Below, one piece after another: positions 1-11,200 of a stretch of 64,000 bases of DNA. The notes below the pieces were generated by a model. That model was not told where the DNA came from, made no database searches, and saw nothing but the letters and a program-made list of their open reading frames with translations. This stretch comes from Pseudomonas umsongensis (lineage in GTDB: Bacteria > Pseudomonadota > Gammaproteobacteria > Pseudomonadales > Pseudomonadaceae), in contig NZ_NIWU01000002.1 of NCBI RefSeq assembly GCF_002236105.1, forward strand, positions 1,289,287 through 1,353,286, read 5' to 3'. The position numbers and the translations under genes are program-made. Each line of letters starts with the position of its first letter. The stretch's first letter is position 1.

Positions 1-893
1 TGAATGATCGCCAGGCGAAATGGCCGCGGCAGCCGGGCCTTGTCCGGGGCGACTTCATTGATCAGTTCGCGCAGGTAGTTTTCCTCAAAGCAGTGGGCGT
101 CGATGCCGCCGATAAAGCCGTAGGGGTTGCGCGCGGTTTCCAGGTACACCGGCGTGGCACCGGCCTGGATCAATGCGCCCTGGTGGTTGGATTTATGGTT
201 GTTGCGATCGAACAGCACCAGGTCGCCAGGCGTCAGCAGGGCATTGGTGACCACCTTGTTCGACGCCGATGTGCCGTTGAGCACGAAGTAGGTCTTGTCC
301 GCGTTGAACACTGTCGCGGCATGCTTCTGCGCCTGCAGGGCCGGGCCTTCGTGGATCAGCAGGTCGCCGAGCTTGACGTCGGCGTTGCACATGTCGGCAC
401 GGAACAGGGTTTCGCCAAAGAAATCGAAGAACTGGCGGCCGGCGGGGTGCTTGCGAAAAAACTGGCCGCCCTGGTGACCGGGGCAGGCGAAGGTCGCATT
501 GGCGGCCTCGGTGTAGTGCTTGAGGGCGTCGAAGAAGGGCGGCAACAAGTTTTCTTCGTAGGCCTTGGCGGCGGTTTCGAGTTGGTTGCCGTAGTACTCG
601 GCGTTGTAGCTGGAGAGGTCGAACACACCGTTGACCAGCAGGATTACCTCGTGCAGGCGCTTGTAGACATCCAGTGCCCGATTGCCGGCACCGCCGCGAG
701 GCACCACCAGAAACAGCGGGATGTCGAAGCCTGTTCGTTGAATGGCATCCAGCGCGCCACCCATTACATCGTCTACGGTCAGCACCGCGGCGGCGACATC
801 GGTAAAGTCGGTCTGATCCAGGGCAACAATCGGGCGAGAGGTATGGAAACAATTCAGGACGGCATCGCTTGCAGCAACTTTCAAAACATTCAT
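1..893 (-). CDS. speC: Ornithine decarboxylase, N-terminal part (cut by window edge)
   Basis: PLP-dependent decarboxylase making putrescine from ornithine. The 297 codons in the window follow the E. coli SpeC/SpeF layout: an N-terminal wing domain (residues ~1-105, with VALDQTDFTDVAA), then the start of the fold-type I catalytic domain with FACPGHQGG, ADMCNADVKLGDLLIHEG, LNGTSASNKVV and FDRNNHKSNHQGALIQAG. The PLP lysine and C-terminal domain lie outside the window. The ATG at 893 has AGGAG nine bases upstream. This long wing-domain type differs from the short ODC fold. No neighbour on the same strand is visible on the upstream side. Confidence 0.93.
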   Translation of the reverse strand, partial: MNVLKVAASDAVLNCFHTSRPIVALDQTDFTDVAAAVLTVDDVMGGALDAIQRTGFDIPLFLVVPRGGAGNRALDVYKRLHEVILLVNGVFDLSSYNAEYYGNQLETAAKAYEENLLPPFFDALKHYTEAANATFACPGHQGGQFFRKHPAGRQFFDFFGETLFRADMCNADVKLGDLLIHEGPALQAQKHAATVFNADKTYFVLNGTSASNKVVTNALLTPGDLVLFDRNNHKSNHQGALIQAGATPVYLETARNPYGFIGGIDAHCFEENYLRELINEVAPDKARLPRPFRLAII

Positions 894-1173
894 GCCCAGT
901 GGCTCCTGGTCTGTTTTGACGATCTGTCATGGCAGGCAAACTTGCCCAGTTGGGTATAGTTCATTTTTTTTTAAGCTGGAAATTTTAATGATCTTTATAA
1001 GTCCAGGGATTGACTGGAAGATTGACGAGTCGAACACGGCGTGAAGGGGGCGTTGCCTCGGGAACTTCATGGCGATAACCGGGTCAACAGGGGCCCTGTA
1101 TCGGAGTTTCCGAGCAGTGCTGGTGGCCTGCTTTCATGGCGGTGCCGTCCGAGATCAGCTGAGTCTGCCCCTG

Positions 1174-1923
1174 ATGCCAACCAAGCGTTTTCTGCCGAGC
1201 CTCATCCTGGCGTGCTGCGCCATCGCGTCGCTTTACTCGCAGGCTGGCGAGCGAACAGCGCCCGCGCAAAGTAACAGCGCATCCACCACCCTGATCGAAA
1301 CCGCCTCTCGCCAGTACGAAAATGGCCAGTTGGACCAGGCCGCAGCCACGCTGGAGCGTGCCCTGCATATCCAGCCGAACAATCCCGCGACCCTGCATTA
1401 CCTCGGTGTGCTGCGCCTGCAACAGGGGCAATATCAGCAAGCTGAAACCCTGGCGATGCGCTCGAACATGCGGGTTGGTGGCAATGTCCAGTTGCGCAAC
1501 CGCAACTTCCAACTGATCCAGGCGGCGCAGCAGGCCCAGGCTTCGGGGACCCCACCCAAGGCCCAGGAGGACCTGCTCGCCTTGCAGAAGGCACGCGAGG
1601 AGGAGGCGCAAAGTCGCCGCGAAGCAGAACTCGCCGCGGCTGGACCAGCCTTGGAGAACACGGGGCCGCTTGCCGGCAATTTCGCTCGGGTGGCCGACTC
1701 TGCGGCGACTGCCACGCCACGGCCAGAAGGACAATTTCAGGTGGCTGCCGCCGAGCCAGGGCCCGTGTCCGATGAGATTGCGATTCCACGCGGCCATTGG
1801 CCACCGCCGGGTCAATGCCGCATCTGGTTTCCTGATCGCCCACCGGGCCACCAGCCCCCCGCCGGTAGCTGCAAGAAGCTGCGAAAACGGGTTCCGCCAG
1901 GCGCCTTCCTGATGCAGGGTTGA
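1174..1923 (+). CDS. Exported tetratricopeptide-repeat protein with conserved Pro/Trp-rich C-terminus
   Basis: About 249 residues. The ATG at 1174 is chosen because it places a signal peptide (MPTKRFLPSLILACCAIASLYSQA) at the N-terminus; the frame is open further upstream but that part is not protein-like and no good ribosome site is seen. Residues ~30-100 hold two TPR-like helices (ASRQYENGQLDQAAATLERAL, then LHYLGVLRLQQGQYQQAETLA). A charged Ala/Glu-rich helix follows. The end carries RGHWPPPGQCRIWFPDRP plus a second PPAGSC segment, a Pro/Trp/Cys motif seen in other small exported proteobacterial proteins (from memory). It is probably a periplasmic scaffold. Its stop lies 21 bases from the convergent VOC gene. 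Confidence 0.75.
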   Translation: MPTKRFLPSLILACCAIASLYSQAGERTAPAQSNSASTTLIETASRQYENGQLDQAAATLERALHIQPNNPATLHYLGVLRLQQGQYQQAETLAMRSNMRVGGNVQLRNRNFQLIQAAQQAQASGTPPKAQEDLLALQKAREEEAQSRREAELAAAGPALENTGPLAGNFARVADSAATATPRPEGQFQVAAAEPGPVSDEIAIPRGHWPPPGQCRIWFPDRPPGHQPPAGSCKKLRKRVPPGAFLMQG

Positions 1924-1944
1924 GTGGCCGCCAGGGAAGGGGCC

Positions 1945-2313
1945 TCATTCGCGGGTGAAGATCTCCAGTAGATGCCCATCCGGGTCGTCGAAATACACCC
2001 GCCGTCCTCCGCCATGGTCATTGATTTCATTTGGCCGCCGCTTGCCCGGATCGGCCCACCATGGCTGCCCGTTTACCTGCAGGCGAATGAACGCCCGGTC
2101 GAAATCGTCGTCGCCGAGCAGGAACGCGTAATGCTGGGAGGCGATCGGCGGATCGTTGTCGTAGAAGTCCAGCGATACCTGGTTGTCGAGCCTGACGATC
2201 AGCATCGGCCCGAAAGGCTCTGGAGGCGGCAAGCCGAGGAGTTCGACCAGAAAATGTGCCGACCTGTGCTTGTCGCGGCACCAGACAATGGTGTGGTTCA
2301 ACCGGGCGCTCAT
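1945..2313 (-). CDS. VOC-family (glyoxalase/dioxygenase fold) protein
   Basis: 122 residues, one vicinal-oxygen-chelate module pair of the usual length. It opens with LNHTIVWCRDKHRSAHFL and ends with GGGRRVYFDDPDGHLLEIFTRE, the hallmark last strands carrying the metal Glu; the first-strand His (LNH) is also present. The ATG at 2313 (MSARLNH) is preferred over the longer reading from 2409, whose extra 32 residues are not conserved-looking. Substrate cannot be told from sequence. It is a single gene, convergent with the TPR gene. Confidence 0.85.
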   Translation of the reverse strand: MSARLNHTIVWCRDKHRSAHFLVELLGLPPPEPFGPMLIVRLDNQVSLDFYDNDPPIASQHYAFLLGDDDFDRAFIRLQVNGQPWWADPGKRRPNEINDHGGGRRVYFDDPDGHLLEIFTRE

Positions 2314-2482
2314 GACGGTCCCTCGCATCGATTCAGGACATGTTTTCAGATTAGTCCAGCCTGTTGCGCAATGACCGCCCTCGCCTAAGCTTGGAGCAAG
2401 GCGAAACACATTTGCCGAGCGTCACCGGAACGAACGCCGCGATGCGCAATCATTAGAGCGTGGATATCAAAAGGAGATGCGC

Positions 2483-3046
2483 ATGCTCATCAGGTCACTG
2501 ACCCTGGCTACCTTGCTGGCGATTGCTGGCCCCTTGTTCGCCGCCGATGGCGATTCACCTCTGGATATCGACAAGGGCAGGGCCCGGCCGCTGATCGTGA
2601 TTGCCCCGAGCACCGCCGACCCCGTCTGGGTCAACCTGAAAAAGTCGCTGGAAGATCCCGCCAACAAGCAGGGTGTCGCCGACCGCAACATCCGGGTGTA
2701 CAGCGTGCTGAACATGTCCGGCCAACTGGACGGCAAGGACCTCGGCCAACAGGACACTATGGCGTTGATCCGTGCGCTGAAACTAGGGGCCGGCGCCTTG
2801 CCCAAAGTGATCCTGGTGGGCAAGGACGGCGAGAAGAAACTTGAAAGCTCAGGGGAAGAATCCAAGTCGGTCGACCTGAAGAAAATCTTCGCCACCATCG
2901 ATGCCTTGCCGGCGACCGAGAAGGAAGCCACAGCGCCAACCCCACCACCGGTTGCCGAAACCCCACCGCCAAAAGGGGCTGCCAAGGCTGCCAAAAACGC
3001 CAAGCCGGCAAAACCGGCCAAGCCACCGGAAATGCCGGATGATTAG
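2483..3046 (+). CDS. Exported DUF4174 protein
   Basis: 187 residues with a signal peptide (MLIRSLTLATLLAIAGPLFA). Two ATGs compete: 2477 abuts AAGGAG directly, while 2483 stands six bases from it, so 2483 is preferred. The body (residues ~30-120, from KGRARPLIVIAPS to LPKVILVGKDGEKKL) matches the DUF4174 thioredoxin-like fold lacking a CxxC pair. The last 45 residues are a Lys/Pro/Ala-rich, probably disordered tail. It is likely periplasmic; function is unknown. The gene stands alone. Confidence 0.75.
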   Translation: MLIRSLTLATLLAIAGPLFAADGDSPLDIDKGRARPLIVIAPSTADPVWVNLKKSLEDPANKQGVADRNIRVYSVLNMSGQLDGKDLGQQDTMALIRALKLGAGALPKVILVGKDGEKKLESSGEESKSVDLKKIFATIDALPATEKEATAPTPPPVAETPPPKGAAKAAKNAKPAKPAKPPEMPDD

Positions 3047-3142
3047 TCTGGGTGGCGCTGGAAACAGGTTTTCCAGTGGGTGGGAGTGACTGGTAAATCA
3101 GGCGCTGGACAACATCGCCCCCCCGCAATAGCGCTAATCCTC

Positions 3143-5153
<2,011 letters not shown>

Positions 5154-5266
5154 ATCAGCCACCCTTCGAGGGAGAATTCCCTGAGGGGGACAGGTTACTC
5201 CAAAGCGCGCGCCATCAGGGCCCAGGCGTTGATGCCTGAACCCGGGTGAGTCAAGCGCGCGGCACC

Positions 5267-8200
5267 TCAGCGCTCCAGATCGGTTTCGACGGTTCTGTCG
5301 TACCCTGGCAATGGCGGCTGATGCGCTTTGACCGGGCAGGTCACCAGCACCTGATGGTCCCTGCCGTCATCTGACAATTGCAGCGCGTCCTGGCCCAGCA
5401 GCTCGCCGTCCAGCATGATCGCAAGCGTGGTGGTCGTGCCGGGTCGCACTTCAATATGGTAAGTCGTCACCCCATGGCGGTAGTGCAGCGTGTAGCCCGC
5501 CCAGCCCGGCGCCAGCAACGGCTCGATATGCAATGAAGTCCCGACCCGCTGCAAACCGAGCAATGACTCGACGATGAAGCGGTACGTCCAGCCGGCGGAA
5601 CCGGTATACCAGGTCCAGCCCCCGCGGCCCGCATGTGGCGGGGTGCCGTAGACGTCGGCCGCCATGACGTAGGGCTCGACCTTGTAGGTATCGATCCGCT
5701 TGGCGATTTCATGGCCCGCGGGGTTGATCATGTCGAGCAATCGCCAGGCCCTGGTGTTGTCGCCAAGTTCGGCGAAAGCCATGCCGGCCCAGACTGCGGC
5801 GTGGGTGTACTGGCCACCATTTTCCCGTACGCCCGGCACATAGCCCTTGATATAGCCGGGCTCCAGCACGCCTGCGTCGAAGGGCGGATCGAGCAGCAGT
5901 ACCGCGCCTGTGTCGGGGCGTACCAAGTGCTGCTCCAGTGATGCCATGGCCGTGCGGCGCCGCGTTTGCGAGGCTGCCCCCGAGAGTACCGACCAGCTTT
6001 GCGAGATCGAGTCGATGCGGCATTCGTCATTGTTGGCCGAGCCCAGAACCTGGCCGTCGTCAAACCAGGCGCGCCGGTACCATGAACCGTCCCAGGCATG
6101 CTCTTCCAGGCTGGCCTGCAGCAAGGCAGCCTGCTGGGTGCAACGCTGTGCGAAAACAGGGTCGCCGTGCAGTTGCGCCGTGATGGCGAACTGTTGCAGC
6201 ACCTCGAAGCCGAAGAAGCCCAGCCACACGCTTTCCCCACGGCCCAGATGGCCGACCCGGTTCATCCCGTCGTTCCAGTCGCCCGTGCCGATCAAGGGCA
6301 GGCCGTGGCTGCCGCGCTGCAGGCTGTGTTCGATGGCGCGTACACAATGCTGGTAAAGGCTTTCTTCGAGGTGCGACTTGCCCGGCAGGTCGTAATAGGA
6401 CTCCTCCCCGGCATTGAGCGGGCGGCCTTCAAGGTAACCCACCGGTTCAGCCAGCACGCTGAGGTCGGCAGTGACGCTGACATAGTGGCTGGTCGCCAGC
6501 GCCAGCCACAGATAGTCGTCCGAACAGCCGCTGCGCACGCCCCGATCGAGCGGCGGGTGCCACCAGTGTTGCACGTCGCCTTCGGCATATTGATGGGCTG
6601 CACACAGCAACAAATGGCCGCGCACGCTGGCGGGATCGGCATGGATCATCGCCATGCTGTCTTGCAGTTGATCGCGAAAGCCGATGGCCCCGCCGGACTG
6701 ATAGTAGCCACTGCGGGCCTGGAAGCGGCAGGCGATCACCTGGTACATCAGCCAGCCATTGACCATGACGTTGATGCTCGGGTCGGGGGTCTGGACCTGG
6801 ATCACGCCCAGCTGCGAACGCCAATGCTCGCGAACCGCCTCGAGTTGCGCGGTTGCCGCTCCCAGGCCGCGGTACTGTTGAACCTGGCGCAAGGCTGACG
6901 CCGTGTCCCTGGCTGCACCGAGCCGGAACACCACGTCCTGGTCGTCACCGTTGTCCAGGTCCACGGCAACCTGAATCGCCGCGCAAGGGTCGAAGCCGCC
7001 ACCGGTACGGCCCGACAAGCGTGCCTGCTGCAGTCCGGCAGGGGCCTTGAGGCTGCCGTTGCGGCCGATGAACTCGGTGCGATCGCCGCTGAGGGTGGTG
7101 TCGGTCGAGTCGGTATCAAGGAACGCCACCCGTTCGCAAAACTCGATCGAATAGGCGTTCCTGGCGAATAAGGCGCCGCTTGTGGGGTCGGCTTCCGTCA
7201 CCACATGCATCGCCGATTTGCTGCGCAAGTCGCCCAGCACCCACTCGACATAACACGTCGTCGACAGGCGTCGGGCGCGGCCCGAGCGATTGCGAACCTG
7301 CAAGTGCGAGAACTTGATCGATGCGTCCAGCGCCACATACACCCACAACTCGGTGTGGATACCGTCTTCATCGTGCTCGAAGACGCTGTAGCCGAAGCCA
7401 TGTCGAGTGCGGTACGCGCCAGTGCCGGGACAAGGCTGTGGCGTCACGGACCAGAAATGCCCGGTTTCTTCATCACGCACATAGATCGCCTCGCCGCTGG
7501 CGTCGGTGAGCGGGTCGTTGTGCCAGGGGCTCAGGCGAAATTCGTGAGCGTTTTCCATCCAGGTGTAAGCGCCACCACTTTCGGAAATGACCGTGCCGAA
7601 GTGCGGGTTGGCCAGCACGTTGGCCCATGGCGCTGGCGTCGGCCTGCCAGGCTGCAAGGTCATGACGTACTCGTTGCCATCGGCACTGAAGCCGCCATAG
7701 GCATTGCCCAGGAGCAAACCTTCGACAACGGGCAAGGCAGCGGCCGCCTTTGCCTGGCGCTTGAGGAGAGGGACCAGCGCCGGGTATACCGGGCTGGCAT
7801 GACGCCGCTGAATCTGTTCGGCAATGCCGCCTTTGTCTTCACTCAGCACCAGGCGCGCCACCGACAGGATCAGCGTGCGATCCTCATTGGACAACTGCTG
7901 GGCCGGACGCACGAAAATGCCCCCCGGATGGTCGATCAGCGAGGCTTCGCTGCCGGATGTCACCACGCCCATGATCAGGTCCTGGAGTTGCTGGCGATAG
8001 CCGGCCTGGTCTTCGTTCCAGATCACCAGATCCACTATCAGCCCCTTTTGCCGCCAGTAGGCATGGGCCTTGACCAACTGGTGGACGAGCTCGATGTTCT
8101 CGACGGTGGCGATCTGCAGCAGGACGATGGGCAGGTCCCCGGAGATCGCCTGTCCCCAGAGGCTCGACTGATTACGTCGATTGGCCATCAATACGCTGTT

Positions 8201-11200
8201 TTCCGCGCGCAACGCGGCATTGGCGTAAAGGATTGACGCGGCCATCTGTTCAAACAGGCGGGCGTCTTCCTGCGATACATTGAGTTGGCGCAGCAACACC
8301 TGGCTGTGGGTCCATGCCAGGTCGAAAACACGATCGGCGAGGTGCCGGTCGCGGTATTTATTGATCAGGTACAGACAGCCCTCACGGCTGTCCGCGATGC
8401 CGGTCACCAGGTCGATGGTCGCTGTTTGCCCGGGTTCCAGGGTGATACGGCAGCGGATGGCCACGATCGGGTCAAGCACCGAGCCTGCGCTGCCGGACAA
8501 CGTCTTGACATTGCCATCGAGCGCCGCCGGTGCGGCAACGTTGCGTCCGCGACCAATGAACCGGGCTCGATCGGTCTCGTAGGAAATCGCGTCGATGTCC
8601 ACGCCATGGGCGGCCAGCAGGTGGCACATCCAAGGCACGGCTTCCTCACTGGAACGCCGCCTGCGAGTACACACGATGGCCTGCAGCGCCGGCACCAGTT
8701 CGGTCTGCACGAACAGGTTGCTGAAGGCAGGGTGCATGGCATCACTGATGGCCGGCGCCAGCACCACCTCGGCGTAGGTGGTGATCTCCACGCTGCGCCG
8801 TACGCGGCCGCGGTTGGTGATGTGCAGTCTGCGCAGTTCGATATCGTCTTCGGGAGACACGACGATCTCGGTGTGCGTATCGAAGTCGAGCTCGCGCACA
8901 CGAAACTCCGCCCGGGCATCGCTGAAAATCGCCTCGTGGCTTTCTGGCTGGTGCAGGGTCGGCTGGTGGGCCGAAGACCAGAATGCGCCGCTGCTGACAT
9001 CGCGCAGGTAGCAGAACATGCCCCAGTTATCGCGGGTCGCATCTTCATGCCAGCGGGTCACGGCGATGTCGTTGCAGCGGCTGTAGCCGCCGCCGGCACT
9101 GCTGAGCATGACGTGGTAACGGCCGTTGGAGAGTAGCTGGACGGCGGGGCGCTTGCGCCCGGGATCGGCGAACACGCGCAGCCGGGTTTCCTGCGTGCCG
9201 TTTTCCCCGTTGGCAGGCGCCTGGGTCGCATGCAGGTACGGCGCGGCGGTTTTCGGTACGCGCTCCTGCAGCAGCAGGACGGTCGCCTGGAAGGCCGGGA
9301 TCGATTCGAAACGTCGCTGCATGGGCCGGTCCAGCAACAGGCTGGTGAGGGCCAGCAGGCTCATGCCTTGATGGTGCGCCATGAACGAGCGCACGACCGC
9401 ATAACGCTGGCCGCGTGGCAAACGTGCCTCGGTGTAGTCCACCGCCTCGTACAGGCCATAGCGGCCGGCCGACCCCTGGGCCGCCAGGCGTTGCAGGTTG
9501 CGACAGGCCGCTTGCGGCTCGACCATCAGCGCCAGGGCGCTGGCGTACGGCGCAATCACGGTGTCCTCGGCCAGCCCGCGCTTGAGGCCAAGGCCTGGAA
9601 CACCGAACGCCCGATACTGATAATTGAAGTGAGCATCGAGGGTGTTGTAACCCGACTCGGACACGCCCCAGGGGATGCCCAACTGGTGGCCATGTTCGAT
9701 CTGCAAGGCGACGGCCGCGCGGCAAGTCTGCTCCAGCAGCGTCCCTTCATAGCTGGGCATGATCAAGTTAGGCATGAGGTACTCGAACATCGAGCCGGAC
9801 CAGGAAAGCAGTACCGGCACGCCTCGATTGTTACTGAGCAAGCGCCCAAGGGTGAACCAGGCCTGTTGCGGCAACTGGCCCTGGGCGATGACCACGAAAT
9901 TGGTCAGGCGCACCTCTGACGCGAGCAAGTCGTAGTAGCCGTTGTCCAGCCGGCGTTCGTCGGCGTTGTAGCCTATCGAGAAGAGGTCGCGTTGTGCATC
10001 GTAGAGGAACGTAAAGTCCATGCTGGCCAGTGACGCGGACAACTCGGCCAGTTGTTCAAGGTGGATGATGCGTGCGCGAGCCAGGCGTTGTACCACCTGC
10101 ACTTGCGCCTGATCAGCGGGCGGCCACAGCGTGCAATCGAGCTCGGCCAGTTGCCGCAGGCTGCTGGTTGATGTCGTCGGTGTCGGTTTCGCTGCCTTGG
10201 CCTGGGCAGGTGCCGGCGGCAGCGTGAAGCGCAGTCGTTCTGCCCGCAGCTCAGTGCACTGTGCCTGTAATGCCTGGAGCCAGTAGTGGACTTCTTCAGC
10301 AGAGGGGGGCGCAGTGTCGATGGCCAAGGCATCCGCCTGATCGAGTACTTGCAGGAAGCTGTCCGGGGTGTCCTGGACAATCGCCGAGTCCACCTTCGCG
10401 CGCAGTTCAAGCACGGTGCGGTCGTCGAGGTTCGCGTCTTGTAGCGCCTGTTGCAGCACATCCAGGGTGTCGGCCAGACCGCCAAGGGTGCGCTGATCGA
10501 ACAGAGGCGTGTCGGCCAACCCCAGCAGCCCCGGTCGCAGGGTCAGCAACAGGCCCACCAGGTTGCCGCTGTCTACGGTAGACACATACCGAGGCGCCAG
10601 CGGCTGCAGTGTCTGGGTGTCGTACCAGTTGTAGAAATGCCCATGGTGACGCTCAAGACCGGTCATGCTTTCAAGCATGGCAGTGATGCGTTCAAGCAAG
10701 AGCCCGGTACTCAAATAGCCGAAATCGTGGGCCGCCAGGTGAGAGAGCAAGGCCATGCCCATGTTGGTCGGTGAGGTTCGATGGGCAATGGTCGGCTTGG
10801 GGATCTCCTGGACGTTGTCCGGCGGTAACCAGTTGTCCTCGGGGCCTACATAGCGATCGAAGAACGCCCAGGTCTGGCGTGACAGCATGCGCAGGAATCG
10901 CAGGTCCTGTGCTGACGGATTAAAGCCGACCGGTGTAGTCGGCAGGCTGATCCACCAGGCAATTGCCGGGCTCGCCAACCACACCAGCAGCAGGGGTGCC
11001 GCCAGTGCGAGTACGGCGACGGAGGGGAGCAGGGCAGCGAACAGGATCAGCGCCAGCGCCGGGGCAATCCACATGCTTTTATACATGCCCGGCAGAGTAT
11101 TGCCACTGGAGCGCTCCACTTCACGAGAAGGTTGCCATTGCAGCAGGCGGCGTTTGCTGACCAGCATGCGCCACAGTGAGCGGCCAATCGCATCCAGGCT

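Noticed and set aside
93..959. Plus-strand frame of 288 codons
   Set aside because: It is antisense to the ornithine decarboxylase gene, whose frame runs off the window edge.
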